From the NCBI GenBank assembly GCA_003427395.1, contig BFEA01000181.1:216161-270509 (forward strand): a DNA stretch of 54,349 nucleotides, written 5' to 3'. The notes under the pieces are model-generated. The model was not told where the DNA came from and made no database searches. It worked only from the letters and a program-made list of their open reading frames with translations. This document shows, in pieces, positions 19,190 through 29,737 of this stretch (position 1 is the first letter of the stretch; each line of letters begins with the position of its first letter). The stretch comes from Chara braunii (lineage: Eukaryota > Streptophyta > Charophyceae > Charales > Characeae). The position numbers and the translations under genes are program-made.

Positions 19190-20360
19190 TCGGTCATGGT
19201 GTCTATTATTGTTGGTGTTCTGGTTTGTGTCATTTGCAGGCCTTAGCGAGGGTCGTGCCACATCACCTCGTACTCTTGCCCTGCTGATCACATTGACCAC
19301 GTTGCTGGAAGTTAAGGGTCCATCTCCTGACCTTCTCGCTTATTCGCTTGGCCTCATGCACTCTTCTTGTATGGAAGGGATATCACATCCTTGACCATGT
19401 TAGGTAGGAGGGACCTTGTTTCAAGGGCTCTATTATAGATGCCACACAGAATTGGCCCAAACCCATCCCAAGAGCTAAGGAACAACTCAACTGGTAGGTC
19501 GTCCAGTCCTGGGCACTTACCGAGGGCCATCTGCTTGACAGCACAGTGAAGCTCTCTCTCTGTCAGCGGGGAATCCAAGTATGTTATAGAGCTGTTGCCA
19601 ATGGAGGCTGACGTCCTATCCCAAAACCGAGTGCCGGCTGAGAGATCAGAGTGAAAATGATCAAATGGTCTCCTTGAAGTCGTGATATCCCGAAATATTC
19701 GAGTGCGTAGGAACACGTCTACCGAGTCCGTCACTACCCTTGCTTCGAGCTCAAAGGGGTGGACGAGTTCCCTAATTGGGGGCTTAGTCTGTCTAAGAAT
19801 CAACGAACGAGCTTAGTCATCCTGTCGTAGCGCACTATCCCCGAAGTCTTAGCCACTGAAGCCAGTCTGCCTGTTTTTGCAGCTCTAGTGCTTCCAGCTG
19901 GCACAACGCAGGTTTTCTTTCTTCGGACCAGTAAAACTCAGCAAATGGGTCTTGGCCCATCAGCGACTCCGCCATGGCAACGTCCTTCCGACATTTTTTA
20001 TGTTTGCCGCTCTCATGTGGGAAAAAACTATCAATGCTTCCCTGATAATTCTTATACCCACATCAGCCCAGTGATCTTCGGAATCAAAGAGAACTTTAGA
20101 ATTCATCCAATCTGTCATTTGGTAACTCACCCACACCGGAACCCCTTAGCTTATTCACATTTAAACGAAAGGGGGGTGGGCTTTTTGAGCTAAGTCTTTA
20201 GCAATTATGTCTGCCACCGCTGGGTAATGGTGAGAAATGGAGGATATCATTACATCCGCCAGGATGCATTGGTCCCACAACACTCCCCTTGCGGCAGTGT
20301 ACAGTCCACCTTGCGATAGAGCTGGGGGGCTGTGTCCGAGGGATGGGGACCAAACCAAGT
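19190..20360 (-). pseudogene. LINE-type non-LTR retrotransposon fragment (RT and upstream region)
   Basis: The clearest part, 19354-19803, reads MALGKCPGLDDLPVELF, then a helical stretch and VISLPYKKSA. This is the start of a LINE RT (A-GKSPGPDGLP-E pattern followed by the I-L-YKKG pattern). After a stop the next block continues out of frame as PLTSSNVVNVISRA, matching the RPITLLN-Y-I-SK consensus. Upstream (19805-20360) is weak similarity to the connector after the endonuclease. No catalytic YADD block is present; the fragment is truncated around 19190. Confidence 0.55.
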
Positions 20361-20562
20361 ATAACCATGATCGTCAGGGTTCATGGCCCTATATGTGTCT
20401 ATCAAAGGATTGGGAATTCAATAGAGACGTGAGCATTGTACTGTCCGTGCGCAGAGGAGAGGGGGATGGAAATGTCTGCTGCAAAGCGATGTGAGTGAAG
20501 GTTTTCTTCATTGATGCATTTGGAGAGGGATACAACATCCCCTGAGCTTCTTGGGGATTACT

Positions 20563-20834
20563 AGTACTGGGCTTCTTAGCGAAAAGAATGTCATTGAGAG
20601 AGAGGTTTGCAGAGACAAGTGCCATCTTGGTCGAGTCGCACGACTCTTTCACCAGTCTTCCATCGATTTGACGATTTGCATCTTGTTGATACCACACCTA
20701 CATACCACACCTACATAAGAAATCGTCAAATCGGTGGAAGACTGGTGGAAGAGTCGGGTGACTCGACCAAGATGGCACTTGTCTCTGCAAACCTCTCTCT
20801 CAATGACATTCTTTTCGCTAAGAAGCCCAATACT
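20563..20834. repeat. Large inverted repeat (115-bp arms, 42-bp spacer)
   Basis: Arms 20563-20677 and 20720-20834 are reverse complements with few mismatches. The spacer holds a direct repeat of ATACCACACCTAC. Both arms can be read outward as the same peptide (MALVSANLSLNDILFAKKP), which I do not recognise. Outside the arms the two sides differ. Confidence 0.85.
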
Positions 20835-21715
20835 GGTACCTTTAGCCACCATATTCTGGCATTGGAAGTGCAGGTGCATTCGCATCTGCTGCGTTTGCAA
20901 CTTGCTCATTCCTAAGAAGCAGCAATAATCTACAAAGAATCACATTATTGAAGAAGGAACCTCCTTGTCGAAATTGTGGGTCTTCATTCATGAAGTACAT
21001 CTTCACGATGAGATCCATGTGGCATTATTATCATATATGATCACACGAAGAACTTTGTATTTACGGTCTGGTTTGAGGATGTTGCATGCCCATTAGCAGA
21101 TAGGCAATGTGCAGACCCATAGATAACAGATGTGAAAGAAAGACTCCATGAAAAGCAATGTGAACAAAATGTTGTGACGGTGTGGTCCGAGGAGGATGCA
21201 TGCCTATCAGTAGATACGCAATGCGCAGGCCCAAAAGATCAGCAATGTGAAAGAAAGACTCCAGGAGTAACAACGTGAACAAAATGTAATAATGTGAATC
21301 AAGACTCACGTATAGTCCTTTAAAATCATTGCGACGCTCTCTATCAGTATTGCTCATCCGAGTTTTATTGTTCCATCGGGGCTCCTGAGATTTTAATCTT
21401 GTCGAGAGTTTTTCGGACCGCAAACCACATCATCTCTGCCATAATACCCAGGGCTCCGAGGATAAGTCTCGATACGACCACCGTGATAGTGTCACTATTA
21501 TCACGATAACTAATATAGTCGTCTCGTTGGGCACGAAGATCATCACCTGTACTCCTAGAATAATCATCACGTCTCCCTCAAAAATCGTCATCGTGTTTGG
21601 AAAAAGCTCTATGCCTTGGTTGATAATCATTGTCCCGAAGTCAGGGTTGGTAATCCGCTATAGTCCGAGGGTTTCTATCTCCTACATCTCTCCACGAGGA
21701 GGAATCTCTCAGGTC
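20835..21715. other. Unresolved stretch
   Basis: Includes two diverged copies of a block around 21075-21140 and 21190-21260 (GATGCATGCCTATCAG and TGAAAGAAAGACTCCA words). The part from 21410 may belong to the gag fragment beyond it. No gene is supported. Confidence 0.35.
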
Positions 21716-21719
21716 CTAT

Positions 21720-22549
21720 CTTAAGGAATATGATGTTTTACCCTTATCTCGATATAACACTGTATCAGGTCTGGTTTCGATCCTCGATAGTTTCTCGGCC
21801 AATCCGTGCACCATTTCCGTCAACCTTTCTATGGGATCACTACTAGAAGTCGATCGCCCGTTGGGTTCTTTGAACGAGTACTGTGGATGGGCCCAAGGTC
21901 TGTCATCAATATCCAGATACTTCACTAACCTTGAATTGCGGGAAGGAGAATGATATCTATTCAGGCGTCGTAAACGATCCCATATTAGACCCTTGTAATA
22001 AAAAACTCATCATGCGGGAGTTCTCGCAGAATACTCTTCTGCTTATCCTTGGACAATCGACTAATAAATATGGCGCACCTGTCCACCTCGCATAATATCC
22101 CCTTTTCTATCAGCACTCGTGACATCTTTACGAAGCTATAGCCAAAGGCTTATAACACTCTCATCCTTTTCTCTAGTCAGTGACTCCAGATCGTGAATAG
22201 TGTATCTAATATCCGTGTCACTAAAACGTTGGTACAAATTCTCCCTGTAAATTTTCCAGCGTCGATCTTTTGGCTTCTCAACCTTAGTTATGCTAACGAG
22301 ATTCAAATCACAGTTGAAAGGGAAGTTATAAATAATCTCATCTTTGGTCCATCGGCTCCTATACGCATAGAGTTCCCACTTCTCAAGATATTTTGAGATA
22401 CCATAGCCCCTGAAAATGGGCGGTTGAAGGTCAACAAACCGCAAGGGAGGAGTCTGATTGATGCGTTCTTTGAGCTCACGGAGAGCCCGACCAGGGGAAG
22501 TTTGGTACTCGTTTGTATCTCTTTGTGCTCTCATCATGCCCATCTCCAT
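21720..22549 (-). pseudogene. LTR-retrotransposon gag fragment
   Basis: The best ORF (22549-22136) has PPIFRGYGISKYLEKWELYA, W-KDEIIYNFPFNC and YRENLYQRFSDTD, then LTREKDESVISLW. This is the usual layout of a retrotransposon capsid domain. A later block (21925-21716) reads DPIERLTEMVHGLAEKLSRI. There is no zinc knuckle and no pol nearby. It differs from the three other gag genes in the window. Confidence 0.45.
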
Positions 22550-22681
22550 TAATCTGAGACTCTCAGCAGAGCTCTGACCTAATGAGAAACTAGACCCAAC
22601 TCTCCTCCCACGATCGAGTAATTGTGCAGCCTGGACCTATTGAACTTCCTATCTTCTTTACCCTAGTCACTTAACAGTAAG

Positions 22682-22836
22682 NNNNNNNNNNNNNNNNNNN
22701 NNNNNNNNNNNNNNNNNNNNNNNNNNNNNNNNNNNNNNNNNNNNNNNNNNNNNNNNNNNNNNNNNNNNNNNNNNNNNNNNNNNNNNNNNNNNNNNNNNNN
22801 NNNNNNNNNNNNNNNNNNNNNNNNNNNNNNNNNNNN
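22682..22836. other. Assembly gap flanked by identical sequence
   Basis: 155 n. The 34 bases before the gap (22648-22681) are repeated exactly right after it (22837-22870), so the two contig ends overlap and the gap may be spurious. Confidence 0.9.
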
Positions 22837-22870
22837 CCTATCTTCTTTACCCTAGTCACTTAACAGTAAG

Positions 22871-24911
22871 CCAAAAGAAGAAAAGCAGCCCGGACCTATT
22901 GAAATAATAAATCAAGCTCTTCACCAACTAATGCCCCTCGCACATATCTTGTCATAGATAGGTCCCCATAATGTGAACGTAATGTGAGAGCCGTCAGTAA
23001 GGGCTAGTAGCCCGGACCTATTGATTTAGCCAGAAAAAAGCGCTCATTGTCGTAGAGGGAGGGCGGGATGGTACACCTCTAACAATTTATTGCTGGAGTA
23101 CCCTCCAAAGTCGTCATTTGCACCGTCAGACCTGCACATGCCTTCCTGAAAGGGTTGGGCCAAGCCCTATCGCGGCTAACTAGCCTAAGGCTAGCCTTCT
23201 TGGCTAGTTTTTTTAGGCTAGAAACCCTATAAGGAGGCCAGATACGCTAGCAACACGCCCCTAGATACACAAAACAAGTTAGTAAGGGGGTAGGACCTTT
23301 ATTTAGGATTTTTCATGTATATATATATATATTTTATGATTTTTTAGGAATTAATTATGATTTAATTTTAATTTTAAAGGCCCAAAAATATTTATTTTGA
23401 CTTCAAAATATTTTTAAAAATTTTAAACCCGCAAAAATATATTATTTGGAATTTAAAGAATTTTTTTCCCCCCAAAATTGCACTTTTATTAACAAGGCCC
23501 AGTGCAAGATAGTAAAAACAGGGACGGCAGGTTGTCCTGCCCCACCAGGAGCCCGGAGCCCCATCCCTGCGTACACAGTGTTTGCACTCTTTACCCTAAC
23601 GCGGCAACCACCCTGCTACGAACACAGTTTCTAATCCCACTACAAAAGCAATTCTTCTTCCCTCCAACCCGATCACCACACTCCTTAACCCTAGCACGAC
23701 ACCAACCCTACCACAAAGACCATCTCCATTCCCATCAACAACCAACCCACATACAACACCCTACACATTCAAAATAAAAACTACCAGTTCAGATAACGAA
23801 AATTCCTATCGAACACTAGCCAAAACACACTACACATCAATTTGTGGCACCAAGGACAACCTGTCTAGAGAATCAAAGTATCTCCACGTCATTACCCCAC
23901 CGCGAACGAAGCGCCGACGACATAACAAATTAGGGTCGCCCACCTATCTTAATTCCAATGCGTTCGTAATTCAAGCCCAACATCGCACCCACAAAGCATC
24001 GAACTAAACAGCAGCAACATACTGAAGTAGGGTTGCCCACCTATAAAAACTGAAGCCATTTTGTTCGAGCAAGGTATATCTAACCAAACATTAACGTTAA
24101 CCCAGGAACAGGCATGTCAATGCCCCAAATACCCAAGAGCCATAGAAAGGACACATTGAAAAGGGAAATCCTACACACTAGACTAGAATAGGGAAAAAGA
24201 AATCCTACAAAAACACAAAAAGAGGAATCCTACAAAACACCAACTCTTACCCTACAAAACACATAACCTAAAATAGGAAATAGTCTAAACGCAGCACTAC
24301 AATTCGAAAACAAAACTCGAAAACACCAAGTCGACGAAACAGGCAATTTAGGAAATAGCACTAAAACTAGTCTACAAAACAGACAATCACAGAGATATCC
24401 CTAAGACTACACTTAACCCTCAAACGATGCACACCAAACATACTGCGTTCCTCGGAAGAGGATCTTCGATCTTCAACTCCAACCAGAAGATCTCCAACAA
24501 AACTTTGGCAGCGCAATCCAATCATGCTCCTCCAACTCCCACAACAAATCAACGCCTAAAATTTCAACCTCACGAATCACGACAACTTCACGAATCAACG
24601 CATGAAACGGCATCTTCAACAACTTCATAACCAAAATCTTCGTACCTAACATCAAACGTTCTTCAACACGCTGATCAAGTTTTTCATACCCGGTGTGAAA
24701 GCATCCTCCCGCAAGCACGCCACCCCCCCCCACACACCCCAACGCACTCTCTACTCGGCACGCCAACATAACCACGCCTAACCCCACGGCCAGGAGCGGT
24801 AGGGGGCAGATGAGACCAGTCGAGCATGGTGACTCAACCGTGGCAGCGCCCGCCGCCGGACCAAACCCGCAACGCCACGACTTCGCCTCACCCAAGCAGC
24901 TTCGGGCTAAT
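22871..24911. other. Gene-poor stretch with short repeats
   Basis: GGACCTATTGA recurs at about 22634, 22891 and 23013. 23180-23250 has CTAGCC/GGCTAG inverted repeats. 23285-23480 is a partial copy of the AT-rich element described at 33.9 kb. GGGT(C/T)GCCCACCTAT occurs at about 23933 and 24030. ORFs are short and unrecognised. Confidence 0.45.
23285..23480 (+). mobile_element. Partial AT-rich repeat element
   Basis: Shares GGGGGTAGGACCTT, TTTTATGATTTTTTAGGAATT and TATTATTTGGAATTTAAAG with the element at 33907-36118, but without nested insertions. It therefore shows the uninterrupted TA tract. Confidence 0.65.
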
Positions 24912-25904
24912 TGCAAGGAATTTGAGCAATAGCGAGATGACAATAAGCAGATTGCACAATCACGTTGAAGGCCAAATAGTATCACAGTGTCCAGAAAGCA
25001 GAAATGCACCAATATAACACCAGTGAAGATTCGTAACACTGAAAACCAATGTTAATGAGAGCTTGCTCTCTCCACCACCAACATGAGTGTCCAGCCCCTA
25101 TCTCCCTACTTGGCGCTCGGCGCCCAGCCTACTTCCTACACAACTACTCTCTACCTACTAGTTGACAATCCAACTGTTGACGTCAGCAGCCTCCGTAGTA
25201 CTTGAAGATGTTGCCTATGCAGACCATCGCCAATACCAGGTATGTGCCCTCACATCATCATCATCATCCTTCTCTCTCTCTCCTTCTTCTTACTCCCATG
25301 TCTTCCCTTTGTACACCCGAAGACCACCCCTGCGCCTCACTGTAGTCCAAGCCCAACCAGCTATGGAGGCTGGGCTATGGCGCTGCTCTCAGCAACGCCC
25401 TGCTACCTGCACGACCACATGTGCTAGCACCTCGCCTCTCAGTGCCAGCGGCAGCCCACGAGCTTCTGCTCCAGCAGCGCTGCCGCTAGCATGCGAGTGC
25501 CTGAACGAGCTCCAGACAGCGAGCTCTTTCCTATATGGAAAGAGTGCTTGCTTCGCAGCCTGGTTGGCTTGGGCCTGGGCCTAGAAGCTTCCGGTAGGCC
25601 CCAGGGTGCTGTGCCTTTGGTGCAGCTACTAGGCCTCGTTCGGTTGGGCCTCCTAACTGTCTGTGTATGAGGCTGCGATTCTCGCCCAAGGCTTGTACTT
25701 CTCTGAAAGGCACGGTAGGCCGTAGAATGTCTCGCTGCTCGGGCTATGTTTCCTTTAACCAACTAGCGCAACGAAATTGCCTGGACCCCCCGAATACGAA
25801 TTTGACAGCTTAGGGCCTCATGATTTGTTAGGCCCACCTTCACTTAGGGCGGGCACATATGCAACAGGGGGCCCTTAAGCCTGCCGAGGTCCCAGATCCT
25901 CGCA
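24912..25904 (-). repeat. 3' LTR of Ty3 element 1
   Basis: 993 bp, matching 32959-33902 along its length. About 50 extra bases around 25080-25130, with GGCGCTCGGCGCC, are absent from the other LTR. It has a TGACGTCA box at 25178-25185, also present in the other LTR. Confidence 0.85.
25178..25185. promoter_or_regulatory. TGACGTCA box in LTR
   Basis: Palindromic bZIP-type site conserved in both LTRs (33167-33174 in the other). A promoter role is inferred. Confidence 0.3.
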
Positions 25905-25916
25905 TTCCCTCCTCTT
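25905..25916 (-). other. Polypurine tract of Ty3 element 1
   Basis: Minus strand AAGAGGAGGGAA directly before the LTR start TGCGAGG, 26 bases after the pol stop. It primes plus-strand DNA synthesis. Confidence 0.75.
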
Positions 25917-25944
25917 GTACTTGGAGAGTCCTCTGAGAAGTCTC

Positions 25945-27290
25945 CTAATCTGCAGGCATCTTCCCTTTGAGATCTCTTTCGTAGCCTGCAATGACTTGAG
26001 GTGCAGTTCTCATGAGTTCTTCTCTGGTGAACCACCAATCTTCGCTGGGATCCAGATGATGTCTGAATCTGACCCGATATCGCATTTTCGGCTTAGGAGG
26101 GCGGCCTCTGCCCGATGGTCGAGGTACAGGCATCACCCGATGTTCCACGATCTGGTCGATGTCCACTTCAGCATCCATGGTTGGGGGCAGCATAGACCGT
26201 CTGGAAGGGAACTGTGCAGACTCTGAAAAAGGTGCCAGCTTTGAGGCATGGGAAACAGGGTGTGTACGTAAGTGTGGGGGTACGCGAAACACGTAGGAAG
26301 GCCCATACTCTCGATCGCCCACTATGTCTAGGACCTTCCATGGACCGAAGTACTGTGGCATGAGTTTCGTGGACATACCTACTTCCTGTCACAGTTCAAA
26401 TGACTTGACCCAGACTCTGTCTCTTACTTGAAAGTTAGAAGGCCGTTTGTGCTTGTTCTCGGATGCAATCTTGGCATCCTGAGACTTTCTAATATTTTCT
26501 ATGGCCTGCTGCAGCATCTGTTCATATTCGACAGCGACCTCTATGCTGCCAGGTGCTGCAGTTGCCTGGTTTTCGGGCAGTAGGTAGTCGAGGGCGGATC
26601 TGGGTTTCCAACCAAGATGCAGTTGGTTCGGAGTCCTGCGAGTAGTGTTGTGTACAACAATGTGGCTGGCGACGAGTGGTAGCTTCTCGTCCGAGTCGTC
26701 CTGACTTGGCTTGATGTAATGTCGAAGCATGTGCTGCACTAGTCGGTTCATCTGCTCCGCCTGACCATTGGACTCAGGGTGGTTCCCTGATGTTATTTGC
26801 AGTCCCGTTCCCATCTGCTAGGCTGTGCTTTGCCACAATTCACTTGTAAAACGTACATCCCGGTCACTGACGATAGATTTAGGTAAACCGAAGTCCCGTT
26901 CCCAGTTATCCATAAATAGTTTGATGATGTAGTCAGTTTTAGCAGTTTCAGGCATAGCGATAAGTCTAGCATACTTGGAAAAACGGTCTACTATAACGAA
27001 GATGTGTCTTTTCCCAGACCTGCTAGTCACAAGGGTATCCATGAAGTCCATGGATACACTTTGACCAAGACGTTCAAGAATCGACAAGGGCTTAATGAGC
27101 CCCAGCGGAGCCTGCGTCCTAGGTTTATCACGTTGACAGACCTGCAAGTTTCAACATACTTTTTGGCATCTTCCATTATAGAAGGCCACCAGAATTTTTG
27201 TACTAGGTTTGCTGAAGTTTTCCTATACCCGAAATGTCCAGTTGCATCATGGCACTCACCAAAAAACAACTACGCAAAAACTCTCTAGTT
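25945..27290 (-). pseudogene. Integrase and chromodomain-like tail, Ty3 element 1
   Basis: From upstream: zinc-binding block GECHDATGHFGYRKT and VETC (27269 down), connector APLGLIKPLSI, catalytic core with SMDFMDTL (first Asp), IVSDRDVRF (second Asp) and HPESNGQAEQMN (Glu). The C-terminal part has DRVWVKS and YFGPWKVL. The tail DIDQIVEHRV, YRVRFRHH and DWWFTREEL resembles a chromodomain, used by chromoviruses to choose chromatin targets. Breaks: a frameshift near 27130, a stop after LWQSTA (26815-26817) and a stop before MSTKLMP (26377-26394). Confidence 0.75.
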
Positions 27291-27296
27291 GGAACA

Positions 27297-29018
27297 CTAT
27301 CTTTTATTCCCTACCTTATCAAGAAACAACAATCCATTGACCACGACAAACTCATCGGAGGTAGCTTTATCCTTAGCCTCCAGTTTGCGAATGATCTCAG
27401 ACAAAACTGAATCTTCTTGATAGGCTTCCACCAGTGATCGAGTGAGTTCGTCAGATATGCCAAACTCGGTAACTAGCACGCCCAAATAATCTGCCCTACG
27501 CAATAACGCATCAGCCACTTTGTTGTACTCTCCCTTGATTGGATCAAGTTGATAGTCATACGTGTCTACCACTTGAATCCATGGTTTCAAGGCGTCTGAG
27601 AGTACCGACTGTGTCTTGATCCAACGCAACATCTCATGGTCGAATTTGACATAAAAGAATCTGCCGAGGAGATAATCTCTCCTGTGGACTAGCGCTCTAT
27701 AGAGGGCATAGAGCTCACGCTCATATGTGGACCGTGCTAATTTATGAGATGGCATTTTTTTGATCATGTACTCGATTGACCTCTACTTTTTCCCCTCCTG
27801 TGCAAGGACCGCGCCTATACCATATTGGCTGGCGTCTGTGGTCACTACAGATCACTGGTCAGGATACGGAAGTTTGAGGACTTCATAGTGTGTTAAAGCA
27901 TACTTCAATTTCTTGAAGGCTTCCTCACACTCTTCTATCCACTCCCAAGGGGTGTCAAGGCGAGTTCGGTCAGTTAGTGGGGAAGCTATAGTACTACAGT
28001 TCTTCACAAATGGGCGGTGGTAGCCTATCATCCCCAAAAATGACCGGACCTCAGTGACAGTCCGAGGTCTGGGCCAGTCCCGTATACTGGCCACCTTGGC
28101 ATCGCCCGACCTCAACCCTTCCGTGGAGATTTCATAACCCAAGTACAAGATCTTGGTGCGACCGACCTCGCATTTCTCCAAGTTCCCCTTGTATTGATGT
28201 TGTCTTAGGAGGCCTAGCACTAAGTGCTCAGCGTGCTCCTCTACAGTCCTACTAAAGATAAGTATATCGTCGAGGTACACGACGATAAACTTGTCCAAGT
28301 ACTCATGAAATATCGTATTCATGGCGTGCTGGAATGTCCCAGGGGCATTGCATAGGCCAAACGGCATCACCACAAACTCGTACAGACCGTACCTGGTCTG
28401 AAATGCGGTTTTGTGCTGGTCCTCAGGTCTACTGGCAATTTGATGGTATCCGGACTTGAGATCTATCTTAGTAAAGTACCGGCATCCCTGCACTATCCTG
28501 TAGGTCGCCGATCGGGGGTAGGGGCTCCACCTTTTTAACGGTGATGGCATTGAGGCCCTTATAGTCAATGCACATCCTCAAGGTACCCTCTTCTTCGGGA
28601 CAAATAAGAATGGCGCACCGTAAGGGGAGGTACTCGGCCGAATCCATCCCTTTTCTGTGAGCTCCTTGAGCTGGCGGCAGAGCTCATCCAACTCCGCAGG
28701 AGACATCCTATAGATCCGTCCTCTAGGCACCTTGTTACTTGGGACAACTTCTATTGCATGGACCACCTCCCTTTCCACCACGCCTGTGGGCTCCACAAAA
28801 AGGTTGGAATATTGTGCGACGACCGATTCTATCTCTGGGGGTGTTTTAACGGCTTCCCCTTTCTCAGAGACAAATACTAGATACATGCCTTTCTCGCGAT
28901 TCTGCTTATAGTAATTATAGAAAGAGAAGGCACACATGCAGCCGTAGTTTTCCACTAGACTGCTAGCTTTATACTTTTGCAGTCTAACGGTCCTACCATT
29001 GGGCAGCTTGGGTATCAA
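27297..29018 (-). pseudogene. Reverse transcriptase and RNase H, Ty3 element 1
   Basis: RT blocks: GWIRPSTSPYGAPFLFVPKK, DLKSGYHQI, MPFGLCNAPGTFQ and VVYLDDILIFS (YLDD codons at 28266-28277). The thumb reads KILYLGYEI and TEVRSFLGMIGYHRPF. RNase H follows with TTDASQYGIGAVL, ARSTYERELYAL, KFDHEMLRW and YNKVADALLRRADY. Breaks: a frameshift at about 28570, a stop just before the RNase H start (27849-27851), and one in the GKK-RSIEY stretch (about 27785). RT and RNase H copy the RNA genome into DNA. Confidence 0.8.
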
Positions 29019-29063
29019 TACCTTCTTATCCCAATCAAACTGAGGTTGAGCAACGTTGAGGTA

Positions 29064-29510
29064 CTACATGCCTAGTAGCATATCGAAGGGCAGTTCGTCG
29101 CTAACGAGGAATGAGATTTTATGTCTCGCTTCCCCTCCTTCATAAGAGAAGGTACATACTACGTCCTTGACATAATCTTTAACTGACATCTGGTGCTTGT
29201 TGGCTAGCGTAGAAGCTACAATGCTTCTAAGCCGCTGCACTTGGTCCCGTAAGCTCAGTCTATCCACACAAGCACGACTGATAAAACTTGTTTCATTATG
29301 ATCCACAATTGGAGAATCTAAAAATATATACAAATAATCGTAAAAAGGAGTGCTTATCAGACCAATAAATAAGCTTAGGAAAGAAAGTATAATTAAAGGA
29401 ATGAGCATATACAAATTAGATTCATGTACTTTTTTTATAGGTTTTGGATTGTTATGTAGAGCCTATGTCTACGAAGGCACCCACTTTGCGGCCACCTACA
29501 TCAACCTCTA
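29064..29510 (-). pseudogene. Aspartic protease region of Ty3 element 1, interrupted
   Basis: Upstream half: VEVDVGGRKVGAFVDIGST (29500-29445); FVDIGS stands for the active-site F-DTGA/S. Downstream half: SFISRACVDRLSL and a folded part ending LPFDMLLGM. An AT-rich insertion of about 150 bases separates them where element 2 has an uninterrupted VDSGATHNYIS. A stop follows LLGM (29061-29063). Confidence 0.7.
29291..29452 (-). other. Mitochondrial NAD5-like insertion (candidate NUMT)
   Basis: Much more AT-rich than the flanking pol gene. The minus strand is open and translates as KPIKKVHESNLY followed by MLIPLIILSFLSLFIGLIS, a hydrophobic segment. The pattern K-HESN-M-IPLIILS resembles the part of NADH dehydrogenase subunit 5 after its Tyr/Phe-rich membrane segments, with AT-biased codons. 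It is not in frame with the upstream protease half. Subunit identity is from memory of the family; another membrane protein is possible. Confidence 0.4.
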
Positions 29511-29737
29511 CCACGAAATGTTCCTCCTTGGGACCTCTACTGATCATCGCCCAAGAGTCTTTGGGGTCCTTCCCTGACCACTCAGACTATAACTCTTCTA
29601 AGGACTCAGACACACATCTCTCGAACAGAGCGTCGATGGGTCTGAATGTGTCTACGGGGCGATGTTCGGGTCACAAGCCTTGGCCAACGCCTGAAGTGGG
29701 GAAGGCAACGTTACCACTTCAACACGAGTAAGAGCGG

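Noticed and set aside
24473-25039. 188-codon minus ORF
   Set aside because: It crosses the LTR boundary of Ty3 element 1 at 24912 and shows no family pattern.
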